64,000 nucleotides of DNA from Nocardioides sp. zg-1308 (GCF_013155375.1 NZ_JABJQY010000001.1:124001-188000); one strand, 5' to 3'; shown: positions 8,625 through 17,654, counted from the first letter of the stretch. Notes: generated from the sequence alone by a model not told the origin. Numbers and translations: made by a program.

Positions 8625-10080
8625 CGTCCCCTCCGCGCGGGAGCTGCGGCGGGAGGTCCGTGACTGGCGCCGCGGCCGCGCCGAGCTGCGCTGGGGCGAG
8701 GTCGTCTCCGACGCCTACGTCGCGGTGTTCTGCGTCGTCATGGTGGCGGCGATGGGCGGCAACGTGGTCCTCTCGCTGCGTCGTCTGGCCGACGACGCGT
8801 GCGTGGCGCAGTGCGGCGAGGTCCGGGCGGCCGCACCATGGCTGGCCGCCGTCGCGGTGGCCCTGCTCGCTCTCGGACTCGCGCGGCTGCTCGGGCCGGT
8901 CTTCAGCCCGCCCGCGGCCAACGCGTGGCTGCTCAGCACGCCGGTCGACCGGGGTGCGCTGCTGCGTCCCGGGTGGTGGCGCACGGCGGGCCTCACGCTC
9001 GCGGGGTCGGCCCTGCTGCTCGTGGCGCCGGCCCTGCTGGGCGGGCTCTCGCCGGGCGGGACGGCCGCCTTCCTCCTCGCCGGTGCTGCGGCCGCCCTTG
9101 CCTGCGTGGGGGTCGCGGCGCTGTCGCAGGTCCGTGAGGACCGGGTCGCCCGGTGGCTCACCTGGGCGCTCCTCGCGGCGCTCTGGTCGGCCTTGAGTCT
9201 CTCAGCGACTCAGGGCGCAGGAGCGCTCCCGACGGTGCCGGCCTGGGCGGCGCTCGGCGTCGCCGCGCTGGCGGTGCCGGCCGCAGCGGTGCTCGTCTGG
9301 CGGGCCGGCCGGGCGGTCGGCGTGGTCACCCGGCGCGTGCTCGGCCAGACCGACAACCTCTCCCCCGCCCTGTCCGGCGCGCTGTCGTCGATCGACCTCG
9401 GCCTGATGTACGACGTGCTCCTGGCCCGCCGCTGGGGCCGCGGCGCGCGCGTCACCCCGCGCACCGGCGGCCCGCTCGGCTGGTGGGCGCTGGTCCACCG
9501 CGACGTCCTGCGCGCGGCCCGGACGCCTCAGCCAGTCGTCCTCCTGGCCGGGCTCGTGCTCGTGCCCTACGCCGCGGCCGAGGCCGGCGCCGGCCGGGCG
9601 GTCGTCCTGGTCACGACGCTCGTCGGGCTGCTCGGCGGTCCTGCGCTGTGCACGGGGCTGCGGGTCGTCGTACGCACCGGGAGCCTCGCGCGGATGCTCC
9701 CGCTCCGCCGCCGGTCCCTGCTCCTGGCCCACCTGGTGGTGCCGGGCACGGCGCTGGTCCTCTTCGCCGTGGCGACCACGTGGACGCTGTTGCCGGAGCA
9801 CCCCCCGGCCGAGGCGGTGACCGTGGCCCTCGCCTGCGGCGCGTCCGCGCTGGCCGCGACGACGCGGTGGATCACCGGGAAGCCGCCGGACTACGCCGCG
9901 CCGCTGGTGAGCACGCCGGCCGGTGGGGTGCCGGCGGGAGTCCTCGGAAGCGTGGCGCGGGGCTTCGACGTGTGGGCGCTCACGGCCCTGCCCATCGTGT
10001 TCGGACCCGCCGGCACGCTGGTCTCCGTGGCCATCAGCGTCGGCGTGATCAGCTATTTGGTCTCCGACGGCGCCGGCTGA
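8617..10080 (+). CDS. Multi-pass ABC-type membrane protein (DUF6297-like)
   Basis: A 487-residue membrane protein with ten or more hydrophobic segments, overlapping the ATPase gene and so its probable permease partner. The soluble N-terminus (SARELRREVRDWRRGR) and a central cytoplasmic stretch (GRGARVTPRTGG) fit the actinobacterial DUF6297 group. The coding frame contains one copy of the dispersed palindrome (9191-9215), read as ALSLSATQGAG between two hydrophobic segments, so the element is tolerated in frame. Substrate unknown. Confidence 0.75.
   Translation: MTDVPSARELRREVRDWRRGRAELRWGEVVSDAYVAVFCVVMVAAMGGNVVLSLRRLADDACVAQCGEVRAAAPWLAAVAVALLALGLARLLGPVFSPPAANAWLLSTPVDRGALLRPGWWRTAGLTLAGSALLLVAPALLGGLSPGGTAAFLLAGAAAALACVGVAALSQVREDRVARWLTWALLAALWSALSLSATQGAGALPTVPAWAALGVAALAVPAAAVLVWRAGRAVGVVTRRVLGQTDNLSPALSGALSSIDLGLMYDVLLARRWGRGARVTPRTGGPLGWWALVHRDVLRAARTPQPVVLLAGLVLVPYAAAEAGAGRAVVLVTTLVGLLGGPALCTGLRVVVRTGSLARMLPLRRRSLLLAHLVVPGTALVLFAVATTWTLLPEHPPAEAVTVALACGASALAATTRWITGKPPDYAAPLVSTPAGGVPAGVLGSVARGFDVWALTALPIVFGPAGTLVSVAISVGVISYLVSDGAG
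9191..9215. repeat. Dispersed palindrome, copy inside a coding region
   Basis: CCTTGAGTC (9191-9199) and GACTCAGGG (9207-9215) form a 9-bp stem, one pair being G-T, around the loop TCTCAGC. The core and loop match the copies at 17705 and 17795. It lies in frame within the membrane protein gene at 8617. Confidence 0.85.
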
Positions 10081-10243
10081 CGCGAGGCTACCTGCCAGTA
10101 GCGGTCGGCGGGCCCGGCTGTCAAGGGCGCGAGGGCGTGATTTTTACCAAACGGCGGATTTTGTTGCCGTCCTGTTCCTACGGTGTGCAGGCACTCGGTG
10201 CTCCGAGCAGCACTCCACCTCGTCCTCGAAGGAACCCGCCATC

Positions 10244-10852
10244 ATGAAGTCCCCCGGCACCAAGACGACCCAGGTCCTCGCGATCGCCGCCACCCCCCTC
10301 GCCATCGTGGCCCTCGGCGCGTCGGTCTACCAGGCGTCGTCCGCCGCCTTCACCGGCCAGACCCGCAACTCCGGCAACGAGTGGGCCACCGGATCGGTCA
10401 AGCTGACCGATGACGACAACGGCGCCGCGCGCTTCCGGGTCACCAACATGCTGCCGGGCGACACGCAGACCAAGTGCATCGTGGTCACGGCGGACGCGTC
10501 CGTGCCGAGCACCGTCAAGGGCTACGCCATCAACCCGGTGACCTCGACCGCCGGCCTGGAGAACAAGGTGCTCGTCACGATCGACTCCGGCACCGGTGGC
10601 TCGTTCGCCGACTGCAACGGCTTCACCGCGGTCGGCGCGCCCCACGTCACCAACGCCCCGCTCTCGGCCATCGCGCAGGTGAACACGTTCGAGTCCGGCT
10701 TCGGCGGCTGGTCCGTCCCGGCCGGCGTCTCGTCGCGCACCTACCGCCTGACCTGGAAGTTCGACACCACCGGCATGACGCAGGCCCAGGTCGACCAGAT
10801 GCAGGGCGCCCGCACCGGCATCGACATGCAGTGGGAGATGCAGAGCAACTGA
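10244..10852 (+). CDS. TasA/CalY-like secreted protein with SipW-type signal peptide
   Basis: A 202-residue exported protein. The N-terminus (KTTQVLAIAATPLAIVALG) is a signal peptide of the SipW-dependent type; the mature part begins near AAFTGQTRNSG and is a single beta-rich domain with few charges. The family includes TasA and camelysin, fibre or surface proteins released by SipW-type signal peptidases. The next gene encodes just such a peptidase, 44 nt downstream. A ribosome-binding site (GAAGGAAC) precedes the ATG. The 163-nt upstream gap contains a T-run (near 10140) and a TACGGT hexamer at 10179, a possible promoter. Confidence 0.8.
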   Translation: MKSPGTKTTQVLAIAATPLAIVALGASVYQASSAAFTGQTRNSGNEWATGSVKLTDDDNGAARFRVTNMLPGDTQTKCIVVTADASVPSTVKGYAINPVTSTAGLENKVLVTIDSGTGGSFADCNGFTAVGAPHVTNAPLSAIAQVNTFESGFGGWSVPAGVSSRTYRLTWKFDTTGMTQAQVDQMQGARTGIDMQWEMQSN

Positions 10853-10896
10853 CCGCCCCCGAGGGGACCACGACGACGCCGCCGGGAGGTGAGCAG

Positions 10897-12423
10897 ATGA
10901 CCTCCGCGACCGTCCTCGACGCGGACCGTGCACAGCCCGGTGGCGGCACCGCCGGCGAGGCGCCGCAGGTCGCGCTCCACGGCTGGGCCCGCCTCGCCGG
11001 GGTGCTCGCGGCCCGGATGTACCGCGCGTTCCTGGTCGGCCTCGCGGTCATCGCCCTGGCTCCCGTCCTGTTCGGGTGGGGCTCGTACGTCGTCCGGTCC
11101 GGATCGATGGAGCCGTCCATGCGGGTCGGCGACGTCGTCGTCGGCAAGCCCTGGAGCGAGGACCAGCGGATCCGTGTCGGGCGGGTCTTCGTCTACGACG
11201 ACCCGGCCACGACGCGGCCGCACATGATGGTGCACCGCATCGTGGAGCTGCGCGACGACGGCGACTACACCACCGCCGGCGACGCGAACGACGTCACCGA
11301 CGTGACGCCGCTGCCGCGCAGCGACGTCCGCGCCACCGCCGTGCTCCTGGTCCCCTACATCGGGCTGCCGGTCACCTGGATGCGGTCCGGGGACTGGCTG
11401 CGCCTCGCGGCCTGGCTGCTGCTGACGAGCGCCGCGCTCGCCCTGGCCCTCCGGCGCCTCGACGGCGAGCGGCCGAGGTGGGGCCTGCTGCGAGCGGTCC
11501 GGCGGTGGGTCGCGCGGCGACCGCCGCACGACGGGCCCGGCTCCGGCGGCCCTGCGGACGGCGGCCCGACGCACGGGACCGGCCCCGCGAGGTCACGGCA
11601 GGGTCGCGTGCTCCGCTCGCGGGTCCCTCTCGTGGTCGTGGCGGGACTGGTCCTGCTCGGCACGCTGACGTCGACGGCGAACGCGGGGTTCACCGGCCAC
11701 ACGCGAAACAGCGGCTGGACGTGGGCCACCGGCGCCTGGGCCCAGCCGTACGTCTCCGCCGTCCTCGCGGACCAGCCGTTCGGCTTCTGGCTGCTCGACG
11801 AGCCCGGCGGCGCGGCGTACGCCTCGGACCGGTCGGGCAACAACCGCACCGGGCAGTACTACGGCTCGGTCCAGCCCGGTGTGCCGGGTGCGCTCCCCCA
11901 CAACCCGGGCACCGCCGTGGACCACGCCGGCGGTCGCGTGGTCCTCGGCCCCCAGCCGGTGGCCGCGCCGGCGGCGTACTCGATCGAGCTGTGGTTCCGC
12001 ACCACCTCGACCTCGCGCAGCTACCTCGCGGGCTTCGAGGACGACCGCGACGCCGGCTACTCGCTGCTCGGGTCGCAGGCCGACCGCTCGGTGACGATGG
12101 AGCCCTCGGGGCGGCTGACCTTCGGCACCTGGCCGGGGCGCTCCACGTCCGTGACCACCTCACGGTCCTACAACGACGGGACCTGGCACCACCTCGTCGT
12201 CACCAGCACCGCGGCTCGCCTCACGACGATCCACGTCGACGGCGTCCCCGTCGTCAGCGGGACCACCTCGACGCTGCTGGCCTACACCGGCTACTGGCGG
12301 GTGGGCCAGGGCAGCGTCGGGTGGCTCAACACCCCGGCGTTCGACGGCGAGATCGACAACGTCGCGATCTACCACTCGGCGTTGTCAGGGAGCCGGGTCG
12401 CCGCCCACTGGGCCGCGCGCTAG
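10897..12423 (+). CDS. SipW-type signal peptidase I fused to a signal-like segment and a LamG domain
   Basis: A 508-residue fusion. Residues ~40-180 are an ER/SipW-type signal peptidase: a membrane anchor, catalytic Ser70 in VVRSGSMEPSM, His113 in MMVHRIVEL replacing the bacterial lysine, Asp in TAGDAND, and a second hydrophobic segment. After a Pro/Gly-rich linker comes a second hydrophobic stretch (~242-265) ending TSTANAGFTGHTRNSG, almost the same junction as in the TasA-like neighbour (AAFTGQTRNSG). The rest (~290-505) is a LamG/concanavalin-like domain (FGFWLLDEPGG). So one polypeptide carries the peptidase and what looks like its own substrate. Start ATG 10897 follows GGGAGGTGAGC. Confidence 0.88.
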   Translation: MTSATVLDADRAQPGGGTAGEAPQVALHGWARLAGVLAARMYRAFLVGLAVIALAPVLFGWGSYVVRSGSMEPSMRVGDVVVGKPWSEDQRIRVGRVFVYDDPATTRPHMMVHRIVELRDDGDYTTAGDANDVTDVTPLPRSDVRATAVLLVPYIGLPVTWMRSGDWLRLAAWLLLTSAALALALRRLDGERPRWGLLRAVRRWVARRPPHDGPGSGGPADGGPTHGTGPARSRQGRVLRSRVPLVVVAGLVLLGTLTSTANAGFTGHTRNSGWTWATGAWAQPYVSAVLADQPFGFWLLDEPGGAAYASDRSGNNRTGQYYGSVQPGVPGALPHNPGTAVDHAGGRVVLGPQPVAAPAAYSIELWFRTTSTSRSYLAGFEDDRDAGYSLLGSQADRSVTMEPSGRLTFGTWPGRSTSVTTSRSYNDGTWHHLVVTSTAARLTTIHVDGVPVVSGTTSTLLAYTGYWRVGQGSVGWLNTPAFDGEIDNVAIYHSALSGSRVAAHWAAR

Positions 12424-13089
12424 CCCGACGGTGAACCACGGCAGCATCAGCTGCGTCAACGGGCCGATCGCCAGGGCGTAGGCCACCGTGCCGATGCCGA
12501 GCCTGCCGCCGAGCAGCAGGCCGATCACGACCACGCCGACCTCCAGCGCCGTGCGCACCAGCCGCAGCGAGAGGCCGGTGCGCCGCGCCAGGCCGGTCAT
12601 CAGGCCGTCCCGCGGGCCGCGACCGAGCTGGGCCCCGATGTAGAGGGCGCTGGCCGCCCCGCACAGCACGACACCACCGACCATCAGCGAGATCCGCGCC
12701 CACACGGCGTCCGGCTGCGCCAGGACGGCCAGCGTGACGTCGGCGGAGACGCCCACGACGAGCGCGTTGCTGATGGTGCCGAGACCGGGCATCTCCCGCA
12801 GCGGGATCCACAGCACCAGCACGACGAAGCTGAAGAGCACGACCGCCTGTCCGAGCGACATCGGCACGTGCCGGATGAAGCCGGAGTGGAGCACGTCCCA
12901 CGGGGCCAGGCCGAGCGCGCCCCGGACCATCATGGCGAGCGAGACGCCGTAGAGGAACAGCCCGACGTAGAGCTGCGGCAGCCGGCGGGCGAGCCGGCCG
13001 GCGCGCAGCTGCGCGACGGGGCCGAGGTCGACGAGGGCGCGCGGGGACCTGCCGGGGACGGACGCGGTGCTGGTCGGGATGCTGCTCAC
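12385..13089 (-). CDS. yczE: YczE-like integral membrane protein
   Basis: A ~234-residue membrane protein with about five to six hydrophobic segments; YLGL/GLAPWDVLHSG-type loops (LGLAPWDVL, RGPRDGLMTGLARRTG) are typical of the YczE family, linked in bacilli to MocR-type YczR regulators. Function not established. I use the GTG at 13089; an ATG at 13110 is in frame but lies in the inverted repeat between the genes. Divergent from a MocR gene, as in the known yczE/yczR pairs. The 3' end overlaps the last 39 nt of the LamG fusion gene. Confidence 0.8.
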   Translation of the reverse strand: MSSIPTSTASVPGRSPRALVDLGPVAQLRAGRLARRLPQLYVGLFLYGVSLAMMVRGALGLAPWDVLHSGFIRHVPMSLGQAVVLFSFVVLVLWIPLREMPGLGTISNALVVGVSADVTLAVLAQPDAVWARISLMVGGVVLCGAASALYIGAQLGRGPRDGLMTGLARRTGLSLRLVRTALEVGVVVIGLLLGGRLGIGTVAYALAIGPLTQLMLPWFTVGLARGPVGGDPAP

Positions 13090-13108
13090 GACTCCAGTGT
13101 GGACGCAC

Positions 13109-13133
13109 ATTGGCCTTGTCCGGAATAGCCAAT
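13109..13133. promoter_or_regulatory. Inverted repeat between yczE and the MocR gene (probable operator)
   Basis: ATTGGC (13109-13114) and GCCAAT (13128-13133) form an inverted repeat centred between the divergent starts. A site shared by both promoters fits autoregulation and control of yczE by the MocR protein. Confidence 0.5.
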
Positions 13134-13151
13134 CGTGGAATGGTGGCCTGC

Positions 13152-14603
13152 ATGAGCCGCGTCATCAGCGCACAGCGCGTAGCCACCCTCGTCGGCGACT
13201 TCCCGCGCTCGCCGGCCTACCTCGGTCTCGCCGAGAGCCTGCGCGTCCTCATCGGCGACGGCCGGGTGGGCATCGACGTCCGGCTGCCGAGCGAGCGCGA
13301 CCTGACCGGCGTCCTCGACGTGTCGCGGACGACCGTCACGCGGGCCTACGAGGTGCTGCGCGAGTCCGGGTACGCCGAGGCGCGCCGCGGGTCGGGCACC
13401 TTCACCACCGTGCCGGGCGGGCAGCGGCGCGCGCACGACCGCGCCCTCATGCCCGGGCACGGCGGGCGGGACGTCATCGACCTCAACTGCGCGGCGCACT
13501 CCGCACCGCCCGGCCTGATCGAGGCCTACCGGCGCGCCACCGAGGAGCTGCCCGCCTACCTCAGCGGCCCGGGCTACTTCCCGCTCGGCGTGCCGGCGCT
13601 GCAGGCGCGGATCGCGGCGTCGTACGACGCCCGGGGGCTGCCCACCGTGCCGGAGCAGGTGATGGTCACCGCGGGGGCGCTCGCCGCGGCGTCGGTCGTC
13701 GCCCAGGCCTACACGGCGCCCGGCGAGCGGGTGGTCGTCGAGTCGCCGACCTACCCCAACGCCACGCAGGCCGTGCAGCACGCCGGCGCCCGGCTGGTGC
13801 CTGCCACCGTCGACCCCGACGGCTGGGACCTCGACGCGCTCGCCGCCACGCTGCGCCAGACCTCGCCCCGGCTCGCCTACCTCATCCCCGACTTCCAGAA
13901 CCCCACCGGTCACCTCATGTCCGACTCCCAGCGCGAGGAGCTGGCCACGGCGCTGGCCCGCACCCGCACGGTCGTGGTGGCCGACGAGGCGCACCAGGCG
14001 CTCGCCCTGGAGCCGGAGCTGGCCGGGGCGATGCCGCGCCCGCTCGCGGCGTACGCCGACGACGCGATCACCATCGGCAGCGCGAGCAAGTCCTACTGGG
14101 GCGGCCTGCGGCTGGGCTGGGTGCGTGCGCCGCTCGCCGACATGGACCGGCTGATCCACGCCCGCATCGGCCTCGACCTGGGCGCGCCCGTGCTCGAACA
14201 GCTGGTGCTGGCCGACCTGATGGACCGGGCCGACGAGGTCCTGCCCGTGCACCGCCGGCGCCTCCTGGCCGGACGCGACGCCCTCGTCGCGGCGCTCGGT
14301 GAGCACCTGCCGGAGTGGCGCTTCCGCATCCCGGACGGCGGGCTCGCGCTCTGGTGCGAGCTGCCCGCGGCGCTCGGCACGGCCACGACCGTCGAGGCCG
14401 AGCGGCGCGGACTGGTGGTGGCGCCCGGGCCGGTGTTCGCGGTGGAGGGCGGCCTCGACCGGTTCGTCCGCATCCCCTGGACGGCGTCGCCGGAGGTCCT
14501 CACCGAGGCCGTACGCCGCGTGGCCACGGCGTGGGAGCACGTGTCCGGCGACGCCACCCGGCCGGCGACGAGGAGCGCGGCCGGCCGGGTGATGGTCGCC
14601 TGA
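13152..14603 (+). CDS. yczR: MocR-family regulator (GntR HTH plus aminotransferase-like domain), YczR-like
   Basis: A 483-residue PLP-binding regulator. The N-terminal ~75 residues are a GntR winged helix (RLPSERDLTGVLDVSRTTV); the rest is a fold type I aminotransferase domain with ESPTYPNA, DFQNPTGH, VVADEAHQ and the PLP lysine in IGSASKSYWGG. MocR proteins sense metabolites through the PLP domain and control adjacent divergent genes. The divergent yczE neighbour points to YczR. Start ATG 13152 (MSRVISAQ) chosen over 13110 because the earlier one overlaps the operator and yczE start region. Confidence 0.87.
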   Translation: MSRVISAQRVATLVGDFPRSPAYLGLAESLRVLIGDGRVGIDVRLPSERDLTGVLDVSRTTVTRAYEVLRESGYAEARRGSGTFTTVPGGQRRAHDRALMPGHGGRDVIDLNCAAHSAPPGLIEAYRRATEELPAYLSGPGYFPLGVPALQARIAASYDARGLPTVPEQVMVTAGALAAASVVAQAYTAPGERVVVESPTYPNATQAVQHAGARLVPATVDPDGWDLDALAATLRQTSPRLAYLIPDFQNPTGHLMSDSQREELATALARTRTVVVADEAHQALALEPELAGAMPRPLAAYADDAITIGSASKSYWGGLRLGWVRAPLADMDRLIHARIGLDLGAPVLEQLVLADLMDRADEVLPVHRRRLLAGRDALVAALGEHLPEWRFRIPDGGLALWCELPAALGTATTVEAERRGLVVAPGPVFAVEGGLDRFVRIPWTASPEVLTEAVRRVATAWEHVSGDATRPATRSAAGRVMVA

Positions 14604-14627
14604 GCGGGAGTCGGGCCGGCAGTCGGG

Positions 14628-16223
14628 TCAGGACAGGTCGACGACGCGGACCGACGCGGCCTGCATGGCCGTCTGGATCTGGGCGAGCGTCTCGGCCGTG
14701 ATCGCCGAGTCGACGCTCAGCGCGACCAGCGCCTCGCCGCCCCGGTCCTGGCGCGAGACCTGCATGCCGGCGATGTTGACCGCGGCGTCGCCGAGGATGC
14801 CGCCGACGACGCCGACCATGCCGGGGCGGTCCTCGTAGGTGACGAAGGCGAGGTGGGTGGTGGGCTCGATGTCGACGTCGAAGCCGTTGACCTCGACGAG
14901 CCGCTCCTTCTGCGCGATGCCGACGAGCGTGCCGCTGACCGACACCTGCGTGCCGTCCGCGAGCGTCCCGCGCAGCGTGATCAGGTTGCGGTGGTCGGGG
15001 CTCTCCGACTCGGTCACCAGGCGCACCTCCGTGCCGCGCTCGGCGGCGAGCAGGGGCGCGTTGACGTAGGAGACCTGCTCCTCGACGATGTCGGCGAAGA
15101 CGCCCTTGAGGGCGGCCAGCTCGAGGACCTTGACGTCGTACTCGGTGATCTCGCCGCGGACCTCGACGTCGAGCTGCTGGGCGACCTCGCCCGCCAGCGC
15201 GGTGAAGACGCGACCGAGCTTCTCGGTCAGCGGGATGCCGGGACGGACGTCCTCGGCGATGACGCCGCCCTGGACGTTGACCGCGTCGGGGACGAGCTCG
15301 CCGCTCAGCGCGAGGCGCACGGACCGGGCGACGGCGATGCCGGCCTTCTCCTGCGCCTCGTCGGTCGAGGCGCCGAGGTGGGGCGTCGCGACGACGTTGT
15401 CGAGCTCGAAGAGGGGGCTGTCGGTGCACGGCTCGGTCGCGAAGACGTCGAGGCCGGCGGCCGCGATCTGACCGGTCTTGAGGGCGTCGAAGAGGGCGGC
15501 CTCGTCGACGATGCCGCCGCGGGCGGCGTTGACCAGGACCAGGCTGGTCTTCGCCCTGGCCAGCTGCTCGGCGCCGATGAGGCCCACCGTCTCGGGTGTC
15601 TTGGGCAGGTGGACGCTCATGAAGTCGGACTCGGCGAGCAGCGTGTCGAGGTCGACGAGGCGGACGCCCATCTGCGCGGCGCGGCCGGCCTGCACGTAGG
15701 GGTCGTAGGCGATGACCTTCATGCCGAAGGCGCTGAGCCGCTGCGCGACGAGCACGCCGATGCGACCGAGGCCGACGATGCCGACGGTCTTCTCGTAGAG
15801 CTCGATGCCGGTGTACTTCGAGCGCTTCCACTCGCCGTTGCGCAGGGCGGCGTGGGCGGGGCTGATGTGCCGGGCGGCGGCGAGCATCAGCGCGACCGCC
15901 AGCTCGGCGGCGCTGACGATGTTGGAGGTCGGGGCGTTGACGACCATGACGCCGGCCTGGGTGGACGCCTTGACGTCGACGTTGTCGAGCCCGACCCCGG
16001 CGCGGGCGATCACCTTGAGGCGGGTCGCGGCGGCGAGCGCCTCGGCGTCGACCTTGGTCGCGGACCGCACCAGGATCGCGTCGACGTCGGCGATCGCGGG
16101 GATCAGCTCGGCACGGTCGGCGCCGTTGCAGTGACGGATCTCGAAGTCCGGTCCGAGCGCCTCGATGGTGGCGGGGCTCAGTTCTTCGGCGATGAGTACG
16201 ACGGGCTTGGCGGGTGCGCTCAC
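14628..16223 (-). CDS. serA: D-3-phosphoglycerate dehydrogenase
   Basis: A 531-residue enzyme catalysing NAD-dependent oxidation of 3-phosphoglycerate, the first step of serine synthesis. Seen: GVGLDNVD, the NAD motif GIVGLGRIG, catalytic Arg in NAARGGIVDE, and the Glu/His pair in FATEPC and ATPHLGAS. The long C-terminus has the ASB domain (~320-450) and an ACT domain (~460-531, FVTYEDRPGMVGVV), so serine feedback is likely. Length matches the mycobacterial type. Start GTG 16223. It is convergent with the MocR gene, 24 nt apart. Confidence 0.97.
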   Translation of the reverse strand: MSAPAKPVVLIAEELSPATIEALGPDFEIRHCNGADRAELIPAIADVDAILVRSATKVDAEALAAATRLKVIARAGVGLDNVDVKASTQAGVMVVNAPTSNIVSAAELAVALMLAAARHISPAHAALRNGEWKRSKYTGIELYEKTVGIVGLGRIGVLVAQRLSAFGMKVIAYDPYVQAGRAAQMGVRLVDLDTLLAESDFMSVHLPKTPETVGLIGAEQLARAKTSLVLVNAARGGIVDEAALFDALKTGQIAAAGLDVFATEPCTDSPLFELDNVVATPHLGASTDEAQEKAGIAVARSVRLALSGELVPDAVNVQGGVIAEDVRPGIPLTEKLGRVFTALAGEVAQQLDVEVRGEITEYDVKVLELAALKGVFADIVEEQVSYVNAPLLAAERGTEVRLVTESESPDHRNLITLRGTLADGTQVSVSGTLVGIAQKERLVEVNGFDVDIEPTTHLAFVTYEDRPGMVGVVGGILGDAAVNIAGMQVSRQDRGGEALVALSVDSAITAETLAQIQTAMQAASVRVVDLS

Positions 16224-16337
16224 AGCGGGGTCCTCGTGGTCAAGGGTGGGTCCGGGGCTGCACGACGCTGTGCGTGATCCACCCTACCCGCGGGTCCGCA
16301 CGCCCACGAACCCGTCCACGCTGTGGGAGGTGACCCC

Positions 16338-16343
16338 TAGCCT
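16338..16343 (+). promoter_or_regulatory. Putative -10 hexamer, leaderless promoter of the YdeI-like gene
   Basis: TAGCCT followed by 6 nt and the ATG at 16350; no ribosome-binding site. Same geometry as at ilvE, ilvD, kynU and the EamA gene. Confidence 0.5.
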
Positions 16344-16349
16344 GAGCCC

Positions 16350-16922
16350 ATGGGCGCGATGGACGAGGCGGAGCGGCTGTCCCCGGCGACGGTCGAGGAG
16401 TGGAGCGCGTGGCTGCGTGAGCACCACACCCAGCCGTCGGGGGCGTGGCTGGTCAGCCCGCGCAGGGCCGTCGACCGGCCGTTCTCCTACGAGGAGGCCG
16501 TGCTCGAGGCGCTGCGCTACGGCTGGGTCGACTCGACGGTGAAGCCCGTGGACGAGGACCGCACGATGATGTGGTTCGCCCCGCGCCGCAAGGGCAGCAT
16601 GTGGACCCGGATCAACAAGGGCCGCGTCGCGCGGCTCGAGGAGGCCGGGCTGATGGAGCCAGCCGGGGCCGCGGCCGTGGCGGTGGCCAAGGAGACGGGC
16701 ATGTGGACGCTGATGGACGACGTCGAGGACCTGGTCGTCCCCGCCGACCTGGCGTCGGCCTTCGACCGGTTCCCCGGCGCTCGCGAGCACTGGCAGTCGT
16801 GGTCGGCCTCGGCGCAGAAGCTCATCCTCACGTGGATCGTGCTGGCCAAGCGGCCGGACACCCGTGCCGTCCGCGTCGAGACCACGGCCGAGATGGCGGC
16901 GCGCGGCGAGAAGTCCCGCTAG
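16350..16922 (+). CDS. YdeI/OmpD-associated family protein
   Basis: A 190-residue soluble protein. The N-terminus (TVEEWSAWLREHH), a conserved central region (EEAVLEALRYGWVDSTV) and a Lys/Arg-rich C-terminal helix bundle (WSASAQKLILTWI) match the YdeI/OmpD-associated family, some members of which are linked to resistance to antimicrobial peptides. The biochemical activity is not established. It is transcribed alone, divergent from serA (126 nt apart), probably from a leaderless promoter. Confidence 0.75.
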   Translation: MGAMDEAERLSPATVEEWSAWLREHHTQPSGAWLVSPRRAVDRPFSYEEAVLEALRYGWVDSTVKPVDEDRTMMWFAPRRKGSMWTRINKGRVARLEEAGLMEPAGAAAVAVAKETGMWTLMDDVEDLVVPADLASAFDRFPGAREHWQSWSASAQKLILTWIVLAKRPDTRAVRVETTAEMAARGEKSR

Positions 16923-16949
16923 GTCAGGCGACGCCGTCGGCGCTCGAGC

Positions 16950-17654
16950 TCAGATCGCGCAGCCGTCCGGTCCGCACTCGTCGCCGGTCGCGAGGACCTC
17001 GATGCGGGGGTGCGACTCCGACCAGGCCCGGTCGAGGACCTGGGTGAACACCTCGGTGGGCTGCGCCCCGGAGACGCCGTACTTCTCGTCGACCACGAAG
17101 AACGGCACGCCGGTCGCGCCGTAGGCCTGCGCCTGCTCGATGTCGGCGTGGACGTCGGAGGTGTACTCCGTGCCGGCCAGCACCTCGTCGACCCGGGCCG
17201 CGTCCACACCGGCGCCGACGGCGACCTCGCGGAGGACGGCGTGGTCGGCCACATTGCGCGCCTCGGTGAAGTACGCGTGCAGCAGCGCCTCCTTCACCCG
17301 GCCCTGCAGCTCGTTGCCGCCCTGATCGTGCGCGAGGTGGATGACGCGGTGGGCGTCGACGGTGTTGAGGTGGAGGGTCTCCGAGAGCCGGTAGACCAGC
17401 CCCTCCTCGGCCGCGACGGCCTCGACCCGGTCCTGCATCTGCTGGACGCCGGCGGGCGACTGGCCGTACTTGCGGGCCAGCATCGCCGACGACTTCTCCG
17501 TCGCCTCGAGCGGCGCACCCGGGTCGAGCTGGTAGGACCGCCAGTGCACCTCGACGTCGTCGGCGTGCTCGAACTGCGCGAGCGCGTTCTCGATGCGGCG
17601 CTTGCCGATGTAGCACCAGGGGCAGACGACGTCGGACCAGATCTCGATCTTCAC
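16950..17654 (-). CDS. DsbA-family oxidoreductase (FrnE-like)
   Basis: A 234-residue cytosolic thioredoxin-fold protein. Seen: VKIEIWSDVVCPWCYIG with the CPWC redox motif near residue 12, an all-helical insertion (~50-150), and the cis-proline loop ATGVPFFVVD. FrnE-like proteins are disulfide oxidoreductases or isomerases linked to oxidative stress. Start GTG 17654; the open frame upstream runs through the 45-bp repeats and is not coding. An unusual C-terminal tail has paired cysteines (GDECGPDGCAI). Followed by a convergent YdeI-like gene. Confidence 0.85.
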   Translation of the reverse strand: MKIEIWSDVVCPWCYIGKRRIENALAQFEHADDVEVHWRSYQLDPGAPLEATEKSSAMLARKYGQSPAGVQQMQDRVEAVAAEEGLVYRLSETLHLNTVDAHRVIHLAHDQGGNELQGRVKEALLHAYFTEARNVADHAVLREVAVGAGVDAARVDEVLAGTEYTSDVHADIEQAQAYGATGVPFFVVDEKYGVSGAQPTEVFTQVLDRAWSESHPRIEVLATGDECGPDGCAI

